Assembly: GCA_963744005.1 (NCBI GenBank)
Contig: CAVURU010000003.1
Span: 3,038,001 to 3,102,000 of the forward strand
DNA from: Palsa-504 sp963744005
GTDB taxonomy: Bacteria; Actinomycetota; Actinomycetes; Streptosporangiales; Streptosporangiaceae
Direction: 5' to 3'
DNA length: 64,000 bases
The notes beneath the pieces were generated by a model, which was not told the origin of the DNA, ran no database searches, and saw nothing but the letters and a program-made list of their open reading frames with translations. Made by a program: the position numbers and the translations under genes. The first letter of the stretch is position 1. Every line of letters begins with the position of its first letter. Below are positions 7,442 through 15,646 of the stretch, in pieces.

Positions 7442-8194
7442 ATGCTTTCCGGCGCGGCTTTACTGCCGCCGACGTTCAGAGAGAAAGCTATCATTAACAG
7501 GACCATAGTCGTGATCACGGCCGGCGCGGGTATCGCGCTCACTGGCCTCCTCCCAGCCGCCGCCAGCGCCGCCACCGCCTCGCCGTACTCTTATGCCACC
7601 GGCTTCGATAGCGGTTCTGCCGCACCGACCTGGCTGCAGGAAAACTTTCTTATCGAGACCCAGAGCCTGAAGGACAGTACCGGTTCCATCGAAGATAATC
7701 ACTCTCTGACCGAGACCTATGTCCGAGACGCAGCTGGTAACGCCTTCGAATTCGGCGTCACCTCCGACGCGCAGGGCGCGACGACCCGGCCGACCCTCTT
7801 CACAAGTACCTGGACGGCCGAGAGCTTCAGCGGCTACGAAGCCGGCTTCGTATCAACAACTTCGGTTAGGCCCGGCTCGTTCAAGCCGCCGGTAGGCACC
7901 AGTCCCGAGTTCGGCTACTCGATCACCGGTGGCAAGATCTGGCTGACGTACGGTGGGAAGACTTTCGGCTACATCCCCGAGTCCTACTGGGCAGGCGGCT
8001 TCGGCGCCGTCACCGAGACGCAGACTTACGGCGAGGTCTTCGACAACACGCCAGGCGGGTCTTCGATCCCGACCATGAACGGGCGCGTCAGCAATTACCA
8101 TACGAGCACTGGCAGCCACCTGACCTCTGTCGCCATCAGCTCCCCGTACCGGCTGACGAACGTTAGCCGAACCGGTTTCACCTTCAGCGGTTAA
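7442..8194 (+). CDS. Secreted neprosin-family protein
   Basis: Secreted protein of about 250 residues. A signal peptide (NRTIVVITAGAGIALTGLL, ending SAATA) is followed by a mature domain with neprosin (DUF239)-like features: the aromatic-rich GYSITGGKIWLTYGGKTFGY, then IPESYW, GGFGAVTETQTYGEVFDN and a late IPTMNGR. Neprosins are glutamate-type prolyl endopeptidases; whether this bacterial member is active is not shown. The start is uncertain: GTG 7412 and ATG 7442 both lie in frame and neither has a good ribosome site. A strong terminator follows 11 bases after the stop, so it is a single-gene unit. Flanking DNA is mobile-element debris, suggesting transfer. Confidence 0.65.
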   Translation: MLSGAALLPPTFREKAIINRTIVVITAGAGIALTGLLPAAASAATASPYSYATGFDSGSAAPTWLQENFLIETQSLKDSTGSIEDNHSLTETYVRDAAGNAFEFGVTSDAQGATTRPTLFTSTWTAESFSGYEAGFVSTTSVRPGSFKPPVGTSPEFGYSITGGKIWLTYGGKTFGYIPESYWAGGFGAVTETQTYGEVFDNTPGGSSIPTMNGRVSNYHTSTGSHLTSVAISSPYRLTNVSRTGFTFSG

Positions 8195-8205
8195 ACAGCC
8201 GAAGC

Positions 8206-8244
8206 GCGGCCCTAGCCGGAAACGGCTAGGGCCGCTTCCTTTTT
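8206..8244 (+). terminator. Rho-independent terminator
   Basis: 13-bp stem GCGGCCCTAGCCG / CGGCTAGGGCCGC with a GAAA tetraloop, followed by TTCCTTTTT. A textbook intrinsic terminator for the neprosin-family gene. Confidence 0.92.
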
Positions 8245-8269
8245 GCCGGGTCGCCCGGCGGCGTACTGG

Positions 8270-8412
8270 TGCGCCCGGACCACGGTCGAATCGGTGCCGT
8301 CCCGCAGCTGCCGACCACCAGCAGGTCGGCGCCTGCCCGATGCATCCAGGAGCACCTGGGCGGCATGGCCCTGAGCGACGCGGGCGGCACCGGCACGTCA
8401 CTGGCGGGGCGC
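8270..8412 (-). pseudogene. Universal stress protein gene fragment
   Basis: About 100 bases (8308-8405) closely match part of the intact universal stress protein gene at 61.4-61.5 kb, including GATGCATCCAGGAGCACCTG and a CACCGGCACGTCACTGGCGG run, with small indels that break the frame. It corresponds to the segment encoding ASAGADMLVVGSRG-type residues. It is a decayed partial duplicate. Confidence 0.7.
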
Positions 8413-8420
8413 GCAGCCCA

Positions 8421-8514
8421 GATGCGCCGGGAAGTGCTGCGGATGGATCTAGGCGAGAGCTACGGCGTCAATGTGGCGCAGGAAGCGGCCCGGGATCGCG
8501 CCGGGGAACGCTGA
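8421..8514 (+). pseudogene. VapB-type antitoxin C-terminal fragment
   Basis: Encodes MRREVLRMDLGESYGVNVAQ and a short tail, then TGA overlapping the beginning of the PIN-domain reading frame. The length, position and overlap fit the C-terminus of an antitoxin whose 5' part was replaced by the stress-protein fragment. Assignment rests mostly on the adjacent vapC remnant. Confidence 0.45.
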
Positions 8515-8908
8515 CGATCTACCTCGACTCAGCCGCTGTCGTCAAGCTCGTCCATGCCGAGCCGGAATCTGCGGCGCTGCGCGGCTGGCTGGCTGGGTGA
8601 GCGAGCCGAGACCGGGTGGATCAGCTCCGTCCTGGTAGAGATCGAGTCATTCCGCGCGCTGGCCCGATATGCGCCAGACGCCGTTGCCCACCTGCCTGCC
8701 GTGCTGGACCAGATCGACCTGATCGACCTCGACGCGCGTATCCGCATCCTGGCTCAGACCGCGGCCCGCCACGGTCCGCAGCCTGGACGCGATCCACCTC
8801 GGCTCAGCCCTGTACGCACATCCCTGACTGATCTTCTTCGTCACATACGACAAGCGCCTGCTAGATGCGGCCAGCGCGGCAGGCTTGCCGGTCGACTCAC
8901 CTGCCTAG
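8515..8908 (+). pseudogene. Frameshifted VapC (PIN domain) toxin
   Basis: Joining three frames gives a PIN ribonuclease: TIYLDSAAVVKLVHAEPES (first acidic residue), then after a shift near 8600 ISSVLVEIESFRALARYAPD (second acidic residue), LIDLDARIRILAQT, and after another shift SLDAIHLGSALYAHP (third) and FVTYDKRLLDAA (fourth). A stop also interrupts the last part. All four acidic positions can be seen, but at least two frameshifts and a nonsense codon make it inactive. An intact, different VapBC pair lies at 52.8 kb. Confidence 0.75.
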
Positions 8909-9060
8909 CCCACAACGACGTGATGGCCAATGGGCCAGGACCACCCTGGCCAGCCTCGCCGTTCAGCCTGGCGGCGGCGTGCTGGGCACCGGCCAATTGC
9001 GGCCACCCCATCGACACCGCGAACCCGTCACCGTTGCTAGATATAGCCGAATCACAATAG

Positions 9061-10065
9061 CTACCGGCGCGGGAGTGAGCGCGGCAGCCCGAACCACGGC
9101 AGCACGCTGGCCTCGAAGCGAGTCATGGCGCAGATCCGGCCGCCGGCCAGGGTGAGCACGTCGAAGGCGGTCGCGTGGCGGATTCCGGCCGGGCCGCGCA
9201 GGTAGGTTCCGAACGCCGGCTGGCCATTGGCCCGCACCGGGACGAGGTCGAATCTGCGGCCCGCGGCGAACAGGCTGGCACAGTAGCGGGTCACGGCGTC
9301 CCGGCCCTCGTATCCGAAGGGTATCGGCGGCATCGCGATGAAGACGTCGTCGGTCAGCAGGGCCACCAGCGCGTCGAGATCGGCCGACTCCCACGCGCGG
9401 GCGAACTTGGCCACGATCGCGTCTTCGACGGGTGAGCCAGCGGCCGGCGGCGATTGGTGGCCGACGGCCGGCTGCTGCCGGCGCTGCAGGCTGGCGCGGG
9501 CTCGTTTGAGGGTACTGTTGGCCGATTCGAGGGTCACCTCCAGCATGCCGGCCACCTCGCTGGCGTGGAATCCCAGGACGTCGCGCAAGATGAGGACCGC
9601 GACCTGGCGCGGCGGCAGCAGCTGCAGGGCGGCCACGAAGGCCAGCGAGATGGCTTCGCTCTGCTCGTAGCGGGCCTCCGGCCCGGCGACGGAGCCCTCG
9701 AGGAGGGCGTCAGGAAACGGCTGCAGCCAGACGGGCTCGTCGCGCGGCGTCGGCACGAGCGGTTCGAACCGAGACACGTCCCACTCCCTGGCCGAGCGTC
9801 GGCTCGCCGCGCGGCGCGCGTTGAGGCACCGGTTGGTGGCGATCTTGTACAGCCAGGTACGCAGCGAGGCGCGTTCCTCGGCGAACCCGCCCATGCCCTG
9901 CCAGGCGGCCAGCATCGTCTCCTGGACGGCGTCCTCGGCGTCGGCGAAGGATCCGAGCATCCGGTAGCAGTGCACCTGCAGCTCCCGCCGGTGCGGCCCG
10001 GTCAGCTCCCGGAACGCCTCGCCGTCCCCGGCCCGCGCCCGTGAGAGCAGATCGGCTGTCACCAT
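9061..10065 (-). CDS. ECF sigma factor with SnoaL-like C-terminal domain
   Basis: RNA polymerase sigma factor of 334 residues. Region 2 spans about 10-80 (HCYRMLGSFADAEDAVQETM, RTWLYKIATNRCLN). Region 4 spans about 135-190 (LQLLPPRQVAVLILRDVLGF, HASEVAGMLEVTLESANSTL). A linker leads to a SnoaL/NTF2-like domain (about 215-334; FARAWESADLDALVALLTDD). In this ECF class (ECF41/SigJ, TIGR02960-like) the C-terminal domain controls activity in cis and no anti-sigma factor is needed; none is seen nearby. I placed the start at ATG 10065, with GGAAGG upstream; the open frame extends further but shows no family similarity. A small basic-protein gene is divergent from it. Confidence 0.88.
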   Translation of the reverse strand: MVTADLLSRARAGDGEAFRELTGPHRRELQVHCYRMLGSFADAEDAVQETMLAAWQGMGGFAEERASLRTWLYKIATNRCLNARRAASRRSAREWDVSRFEPLVPTPRDEPVWLQPFPDALLEGSVAGPEARYEQSEAISLAFVAALQLLPPRQVAVLILRDVLGFHASEVAGMLEVTLESANSTLKRARASLQRRQQPAVGHQSPPAAGSPVEDAIVAKFARAWESADLDALVALLTDDVFIAMPPIPFGYEGRDAVTRYCASLFAAGRRFDLVPVRANGQPAFGTYLRGPAGIRHATAFDVLTLAGGRICAMTRFEASVLPWFGLPRSLPRR

Positions 10066-10277
10066 CCTGCGCGCCTTCCTCCCGCACCACATGGCACTTC
10101 CACCCGGTATATACACCGCCCGCGGCGCGAACTGGGCGGCTCGCGGGCGCCCAGTCTCCCGGCGCCGCGGTGTATGCATCACCGACCGCCCGGACGATCC
10201 GAGCGCCGGATCGTGCCGCGGCAGCCGGAACGGCCTGCCCGGCAGCCCGCGGCCGGCCGCCCAACCCAGGAGGACCC

Positions 10278-10508
10278 ATGCATCCACTGATCCTGCAACA
10301 ACTCGTCACCGACCGCGTCAACGACATGATCACAACAGCTGCCGACTCGCGGCGAGCCTGTGAGGCCCGCCGCGCCCGGCGGGCACGAAGGTCCGGGCGA
10401 AGGACGCAGCCCGGCCTGCCGGGCACCCAGCCCGAATTCCAGCCTGCGGCTTTGCCCACCTGCGGGCGGCTGACGCAGCCCAGCTTGTCCAGCACCCGCG
10501 ACAGGTAG
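10278..10508 (+). CDS. Small basic protein of unknown function
   Basis: Up to 76 residues starting MHPLILQQLVTDRVNDMITT, with an Arg/Ala-rich stretch ARRARRARRSGRR. A perfect AGGAGG lies five bases before the ATG, the main reason to believe it. The first 42 or so residues look like a small actinobacterial family I have seen near sigma-factor and regulator genes; the rest runs antisense to a LuxR pseudogene and may not be original. Function is unknown. A similar-style gene (MHPMFVKLF) is at 43381. Confidence 0.6.
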   Translation: MHPLILQQLVTDRVNDMITTAADSRRACEARRARRARRSGRRTQPGLPGTQPEFQPAALPTCGRLTQPSLSSTRDR

Positions 10509-10740
10509 CCCTTGACCCCGGCTGCGGACAGGTACAGCCGGGCCGCGATCTGCGCGCTGGACAGGCCTCACCGAAGCAGGCCAGCACCTGGGCCTCGCGG
10601 TCGGTGAGCGGCCCGGCCAGGTGCCGGGCGTAGTCGCGGGCCGGCTGCCAATCGGCGGAGGCCCCATGGCCCAGTCTCCGCCGCTCATCGCGCACCGCTA
10701 GCAATAAGTGAAACTCCATGGTCAGGGCGATATCGATCAT
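10440..10740 (-). pseudogene. LuxR-type regulator, frameshifted
   Basis: Starts MIDIALTMEFHLLLAVRDER and reaches the HTH beginning GPLTDREAQVLACFGE. A frameshift near 10565 moves the rest (AQIAARLYLSAAGVKGYLSR, VLDKLGCVSRPQ) into another frame. The HTH is recognisable but the gene is broken. Its 5' end lies next to the tRNA-derived scar, and the same 5' end is copied at 34.69-34.74 kb. Confidence 0.7.
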
Positions 10741-10885
10741 GTACGTAAGGTGCGACTCGCCCCTTGGACACAGAAAACCTGCAGGTCAACGCCTTGAAAT
10801 TCGCGTTCATGGCGGTCGTAACAGTCCATTAACACTTGTCATGCGCCCTTCGCCTCCCTGACCAGCCGGGCGCCGCGGCCCTAGG
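10741..10885. mobile_element. Decayed integration scar: tRNA-Leu 3' end plus integrase C-terminus
   Basis: CCCCTTGGACACA (10760-10772) is one base from the tRNA-Leu 3' end. About 65 bases further the minus strand encodes RLVREAKGA and stop (stop at 10839-10841), the end of a tyrosine integrase. This att-then-int order is typical of integrative elements that use a tRNA gene. No other element genes remain attached. Confidence 0.6.
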
Positions 10886-10974
10886 TGGCCCGGTCGAGAT
10901 CCCGCCCTCTCTACGGGAAGCGGCACTGCAGCGCGCCATGGCTTTCGACACTCAGGGCATCGGCCGCGCTTAGC

Positions 10975-11170
10975 CGCGGGCCTCCCGCAGCTCTGTGTCA
11001 AATTTCGTCATCAAGCCATTCATCGGCTGACGGCTGCTCTGGCGGGCGACGTGGTAAGAGGCCGACCGGTTGACGATTTCATCCGTCGAGCACAAGACCT
11101 TGCGGATCTCGATGTCGTAGTCGAGGAACGGGATAAACGCGCCCAGGCGTTGACCATTGAAGCCACGGTG
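10975..11170 (-). pseudogene. IS256-family transposase fragment
   Basis: The minus strand reads FIPFLDYDIEIRKVLCSTDE followed by IVNRSASYHVARQSSRQP. This matches the conserved IS256-family (Transposase_mut) block around FVPFLDYDVEIRKVICSTNAIE. Only about 60 codons survive, without the DDE residues. Confidence 0.6.
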
Positions 11171-11263
11171 AACTTGTGGTCGCATTGAACCTGTGATGAC
11201 CCGGAGTTCCGGTGTACGCCGTGTCGCCGGACATGCCGGTCCGGCGAGAAGGGATGACGGGCG

Positions 11264-12919
11264 ATGGCAGCTGAGGATGACATTTACATTCCGATGCGGG
11301 ATGGGACTCATATCTCCGCGGACGTCTACCGGCCAGACTCGATCAGGCGCGGTCCCGTAGTCCTGATCCGGACCCCCTATGTCAAGAACCTCACGGCCAG
11401 CCCGACGAGCACCAGCAGCTGGATTACGCTCGGCGCGGACGGCCGTCCGCCATCGGTCATGACGGGCATGCGCGCCGCGACCGAGCAGCTGATGGAGCGG
11501 TCGGTCACCGCCCTGGTTGAGGCCGGTTACGTCGTAGTCCTGAGCGACAGCCGCGGCACAGGCTACGCCGAGGGGACATATGACTACTACAACCTAGAGG
11601 GTGGCCCGCTCGACGGCTTTGACACTGTGGAATGGATCGCCGAGCAGCCCTGGTGCGACGGGAACGTCGGCATGTGGGGGCTGTCGGGCAGCGCGGTCCT
11701 CGCCTACGCCGCGGCACTGACGTCGCCGCCGCACCTGAAGGCTGTCGCGGCGTACATGTGCCCGGCTGACTTCTACCTCGACCAGTGGTTCCCCGGCGGG
11801 ATGTTCCGCTATGAGGACCGGCTGCGGTGGCCGATGCTCATGCAGGACTGCACCGCCCCGCTGGACCCCGGCTCGGCCGACGGCCCGGCCTATGAGCGCA
11901 AGCGCCGGGTATTCGAGCAGCGCTACTACCGGCACTACGAGCGAATGACCAGCGGCCTGAGCCCGGTGCCCCTGGACTGGGCCACCGAATGCGTGTCCCA
12001 CGATAGCTACGACGAGTTCTGGCAGGCGCGCAGCTTCGACCGCCAGCTCGCCGGGGTCACCGCCGCTGTCCTCAATGTCGGCGTGCTGCACGACCACTTC
12101 ATCCGCGGCACGATGCGGTTCCACCAGGGGCTTACCGTCCCGCGCCGGCTGCTGCTGGTCCCGGGGGCGCTGGACCTGGACGCAAGCGCCGGAGACGGCG
12201 GCCTGGCCGCCCTGCAGGTCCGGTGGTTCGACTACTTCCTGCGCGGCATCGAGAACGGCGTGCTCGACGAGCCAGCCGTGCGGTATTACCTGACCGGCGC
12301 ACGGCAGTGGACGGACCAGCCGGAATGGCCGACAGCCGCCGAGCCAACGCCGCTGTTCCTCACCACGCCCGGCAGGGCCGCCAGCTCGCGCGGCGACGGC
12401 GGCCTGGATTGGGAACCGGCGCCCCGGGAGAGCTCGCTGCTGCTCTCGCACGACCCCGCCGCTCCCAGCCGGACACCAGGCGACGCCGGCGATCAGCGGT
12501 CGTTCGGGCCCGGCGCTCTCACGTTTACGACGCCTCCGCTGGAGCGCGACCTCACCGTCGCAGGCCTACCCCGGCTGGAACTGTCCGCGGTCCCGGGCGC
12601 AGCCGACGTTGACTTCTGCGTCCGGCTGAGTGATGTGTTCCCTGATGGGTCAGCCCACCTGCTGAACGTCGGCGCGCTCAAGGGCCGGCACGTGCACTCG
12701 CACGAGCATCCCGCCGACCTCGAGCCCGGCCAGGCCTACCAGTTCGGCATTGAGATCCTCACCGTCACCAATGTCTTCCGCCGGGGCCACCGGATCCGGG
12801 TGGACATGTCGGGCAGCGACTTCCCGTTCTATGCCCCGAACCCGGTCAAGTCACAGACCGATCTCTTCTTTGGCGGCGACAATCCGTCCCGGCTGATTCT
12901 GCCGGTCGTCGGCAACTGA
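11264..12919 (+). CDS. CocE/NonD family hydrolase (X-Pro dipeptidyl-peptidase-like)
   Basis: Alpha/beta-hydrolase of 551 residues that probably cleaves an ester or amide acyl bond; the substrate is not clear. The CocE N-terminus IPMRDGTHISADVYRP (9-24) leads to VVLSDSRGTGYAEG (oxyanion region), YDTVEWIAEQPW-like FDTVEWIAEQPWCDGNVGMW, and the nucleophile elbow WGLSGSAV with Ser141. The C-terminal jelly-roll X-Pro domain (about 330-551) includes RIRVDMSGSDFPFYAPNP. There is no signal peptide. It is first in a cluster with acyl-CoA ligase and hydratase genes, facing the ligase convergently. A second, divergent member lies at 40.2 kb. Confidence 0.88.
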   Translation: MAAEDDIYIPMRDGTHISADVYRPDSIRRGPVVLIRTPYVKNLTASPTSTSSWITLGADGRPPSVMTGMRAATEQLMERSVTALVEAGYVVVLSDSRGTGYAEGTYDYYNLEGGPLDGFDTVEWIAEQPWCDGNVGMWGLSGSAVLAYAAALTSPPHLKAVAAYMCPADFYLDQWFPGGMFRYEDRLRWPMLMQDCTAPLDPGSADGPAYERKRRVFEQRYYRHYERMTSGLSPVPLDWATECVSHDSYDEFWQARSFDRQLAGVTAAVLNVGVLHDHFIRGTMRFHQGLTVPRRLLLVPGALDLDASAGDGGLAALQVRWFDYFLRGIENGVLDEPAVRYYLTGARQWTDQPEWPTAAEPTPLFLTTPGRAASSRGDGGLDWEPAPRESSLLLSHDPAAPSRTPGDAGDQRSFGPGALTFTTPPLERDLTVAGLPRLELSAVPGAADVDFCVRLSDVFPDGSAHLLNVGALKGRHVHSHEHPADLEPGQAYQFGIEILTVTNVFRRGHRIRVDMSGSDFPFYAPNPVKSQTDLFFGGDNPSRLILPVVGN

Positions 12920-13100
12920 CGTCGTGCCCCGTCGCAGCCCCAGGCCGGTGGCGCCGTGACCCCGAAGAAGGGGAGCGCACCAACGGGCCAAGGATAGAGC
13001 TGTACAAATACAGTGCAGATCGCACCGACTCGGTGGAACAGCGCGATGCTGCCGCTGCGCCCCTGCGCACGCTGCTGGTTACCCGCACGCCGGTGCCATC

Positions 13101-14702
13101 TCATTTCGTTCTGTCCGGGGCGGCAAGTTCCTGTACCAGTGCTTGCACCTTATGCCGCTGGATCTTTCCGGATGGGGTCCGAGGTATCTCGGCGACGAAG
13201 TAAATGTCGCGCAGCTGCTTGTAGTGCGCGAGCTGGGGCGTGAGCCAGGCGATGAGCTGCTGCGCGTCGGCGGTCGCCGGGTCGCTCGGCACGACCGCGG
13301 CCACCGGTATCTCGCCGCGGCGTTCGTCCGGCACCCCGAACACCGCACAGTCGTGCACCAGCGGCGAGGCGGCCAGCACGTTCTCCAGCTCGACCGGCGA
13401 GACCTGGTAGCCGGACACCTTGATCAGTTCCTTGATGCGGCCGGCGATGATGACCCAGCCCGCCTGCTCCACATAGCCGACGTCTCCGGTGCGGTACCAC
13501 CCGCCGGGCAGGAATGGTGATTCCTGCGGCTCGGGCAGGTAGCCGCTCATCGCCGCCGGGCTGCGCGCCACCAGTTCGCCGGTTTCGCCCCGCTCGAGCA
13601 GCGCACCCGTTACCGAATCCGCCGCCTCCAGCTCGACGCCGGCGGCGGGCCTGCCGACCGAGTCGAGCCGGGCGTTCTCCGGCGCGTCAAGCGGGGTGAC
13701 GGCCAGGATCGGGACCTCGGTCGTCCCGTACGCGGGCTTCCAGCCCACCCCGATCCGGTCGGTTATCCGCTTGGCTATCTCCTCATTGACGGGGGTCGCC
13801 GACCAGTTGAGGTAGCGCAGCGAATCGAGCTTGAAGTCAGTCAGGTCAGGCATCTGCGACATCGCCGCGGCGATGGGGGCGACCGTGATGCCAACGGTGA
13901 TCTGGTCGGCCTGGTAGCTCTCCACCATGGACCGGGCGCTGAACTTGCGGAACAGCCGGATCGTCGCCCCCGCTGAGATGGTGGCGCCCACGTTGACTAT
14001 GCCGAGAATGTGGCTCAGCGGCGTCAGCGCCTGCAACTTGTCGCGGTAGCTGAGCCCGAGGCCGTCGCGCCATTGGCTGGTGGCGAACGTCAGGCTGCGA
14101 TGCGTATGGCGCACCGCCTTGGGGAGCCCGGTCGTGCCCGAACTGAACGGCAGAGCGAGCTCAAGATCGGTCACGGCGCCATCCTGGCCAGAGTCCTGCC
14201 CGGTCCAGGGGGCCAGCACATCGGGTCCTGCGTGCAGCTCTTCGAACGGCAACCAGCCGGGTCGCGGACCGTCCCCGTGCACCACGATGGCCAGATCTGG
14301 ACGGCGGATTCCGTCGACCAGCTCGCACTTGTCACTGTCGGCCACGATGCCGGCCGGGGCGGTTATTTCGATCGCGTGCTGCAGCTCGTGCGACATCCAC
14401 GCCGTCGACGCCATCACCGCAACCGCCCGCAGCCGGCTCAGCGCGAAGAAGGTGTAGATCCATTCGGGCTCGTTGCCCAGACAAAGAGCAACTCGGTCTC
14501 CTTGCTTGACCCCCAGCCTGACCAGGCCGGACGCGACGGCATCGGCCTCCGCCTTGACCGTCGCATACGAGATCAGCTCGTCGTCGACGAGCAGCGCCGG
14601 ACGCGATGCGTGCTGTGCGGCGGCCCGGTACAGCAGCCCGTAGTAGTCGAACGATGCGTGGTCAGGCGGAAGCCCGGAATCCAGGGACACAACGATACCC
14701 AC
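13101..14702 (-). CDS. Acyl-CoA ligase (AMP-forming, ANL superfamily)
   Basis: Activates a carboxylic acid to its CoA thioester through an acyl-AMP; 533 residues. The P-loop SSGTTGLPKA is at 187-196. YGTTE-type motif AYGTTEVPIL follows, then TGDVGYVEQAGWVIIAGR (A7/A8 hinge) and PRTPSGKIQRHKV, with the adenylation Lys near the C-terminus. It most resembles 4-coumarate/fatty acid:CoA ligases. ATG 14702 is preceded by a shared operator element at 14730-14748, so it is probably repressed by the adjacent TetR protein. It is convergent with the CocE hydrolase, which could release the acid this enzyme activates. Confidence 0.9.
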   Translation of the reverse strand: MGIVVSLDSGLPPDHASFDYYGLLYRAAAQHASRPALLVDDELISYATVKAEADAVASGLVRLGVKQGDRVALCLGNEPEWIYTFFALSRLRAVAVMASTAWMSHELQHAIEITAPAGIVADSDKCELVDGIRRPDLAIVVHGDGPRPGWLPFEELHAGPDVLAPWTGQDSGQDGAVTDLELALPFSSGTTGLPKAVRHTHRSLTFATSQWRDGLGLSYRDKLQALTPLSHILGIVNVGATISAGATIRLFRKFSARSMVESYQADQITVGITVAPIAAAMSQMPDLTDFKLDSLRYLNWSATPVNEEIAKRITDRIGVGWKPAYGTTEVPILAVTPLDAPENARLDSVGRPAAGVELEAADSVTGALLERGETGELVARSPAAMSGYLPEPQESPFLPGGWYRTGDVGYVEQAGWVIIAGRIKELIKVSGYQVSPVELENVLAASPLVHDCAVFGVPDERRGEIPVAAVVPSDPATADAQQLIAWLTPQLAHYKQLRDIYFVAEIPRTPSGKIQRHKVQALVQELAAPDRTK

Positions 14703-14729
14703 TTGCGGATCGGCGAACGCCCAAACGGT

Positions 14730-14748
14730 ATCATTTTCGATATCAATG
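14730..14748. promoter_or_regulatory. Putative TetR operator (ligase side)
   Basis: The minus strand reads CATTGATATCGAAAATGAT, 28 bases upstream of the ligase start. It matches 15 of 19 bases with TATTGACGTCGAAAATAAT at 15591. The core TTGAYRTCGAA is nearly palindromic. The repressor assignment is inferred from the TetR gene lying between the two sites. Confidence 0.6.
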
Positions 14749-14798
14749 TCAATAGAAATACCCGTCAGGCTGAACGGGCCGCAGGACTGCGGATGCTG

Positions 14799-15446
14799 TC
14801 AGGCGACGTCACTCCGGGAGCGCGTGCTGGATCCCGCGTTGTGCTTAATGCCGAGGGAGTTCGCCCATAGCAGGGTCAGCTGTTCCACGGCCTCGTCGAG
14901 GTCAAATGACATTCCGCCGAGGAACATCATCTCCGCGAATCTCGCGACCATCCCGCCCAGGGCAATGGCCGCGTACCTGGTGTCGATCCGGCAGTCTGCG
15001 TTACCTTCGCTCTGCAGCCGCACAATCGCCGACTCCAGCCGCGCGGCCAGATAGTCATCGCGCTTCGTGCGGATGTTGCGGACGGCGTCGTCGTAGCGGC
15101 TCACCTCTTCGATGACCCGCATGATCCGGGCCTCTTTCCGGTACGCCGTGAGGTAGGACCTGTTCGCGGCCCGGATCCGGTCAATCGGCCCGGACTCGCC
15201 GTCGGTACTGTGCGGGACGTCGTCCATGGCGACCAGGCGGACCTCGACCTCTCCGGCGATCTCCTGGAACAGGGATTCCTTTGAGTCGAAGTAATGGTAA
15301 AAGGAGCCGTGCGAGACCTGCGCTTCGGTCGCTATGTCGGTGATCCGGGCCCGGAGGAATCCGTCCCGCTCGAAAACAGCCTTACCCGCCTCCAGCAGCC
15401 GGGCCCGGGTCCGGCGCCCTTTGGCTGAGCGGGTTTCCGTTTTCAC
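14799..15446 (-). CDS. TetR/AcrR family transcriptional regulator
   Basis: DNA-binding repressor of 215 residues. The N-terminal HTH includes RARLLEAGKAVFERDGF, ARITDIATEAQVSHGSFYHY and FDSKESLFQEI. The all-helical ligand domain (about 75-205) is of the type that binds acyl-CoA or other hydrophobic effectors. It lies between the ligase and hydratase genes, and matching 19-bp sites lie next to both. The likely effector is the CoA thioester made by the ligase; that is inference from context. Confidence 0.9.
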   Translation of the reverse strand: MKTETRSAKGRRTRARLLEAGKAVFERDGFLRARITDIATEAQVSHGSFYHYFDSKESLFQEIAGEVEVRLVAMDDVPHSTDGESGPIDRIRAANRSYLTAYRKEARIMRVIEEVSRYDDAVRNIRTKRDDYLAARLESAIVRLQSEGNADCRIDTRYAAIALGGMVARFAEMMFLGGMSFDLDEAVEQLTLLWANSLGIKHNAGSSTRSRSDVA

Positions 15447-15590
15447 GTCAGTTCCTCAAAGACCCAGCTGATCCGGGCCTGCTCATTGAAGCGAGCTAGC
15501 CTGCGGGGGTACCGCGGGCCGTTCACCGCTCGGCTCCATAGGTTTCTGGAGAAGCTTCTGCCTGCCGTGTTGAGTGTAACTGGACTTTGA

Positions 15591-15609
15591 TATTGACGTC
15601 GAAAATAAT
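15591..15609. promoter_or_regulatory. Putative TetR operator (hydratase side)
   Basis: TATTGACGTCGAAAATAAT, 38 bases before the hydratase start and about 145 bases upstream of the TetR start on the other strand. It could therefore control both divergent transcripts. Consensus with the second site is YATTGAYRTCGAAAATRAT. Confidence 0.6.
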
Positions 15610-15646
15610 CTGCGGCACGCTGAGAGCCTCAGCAGAGGAGCTGCCC

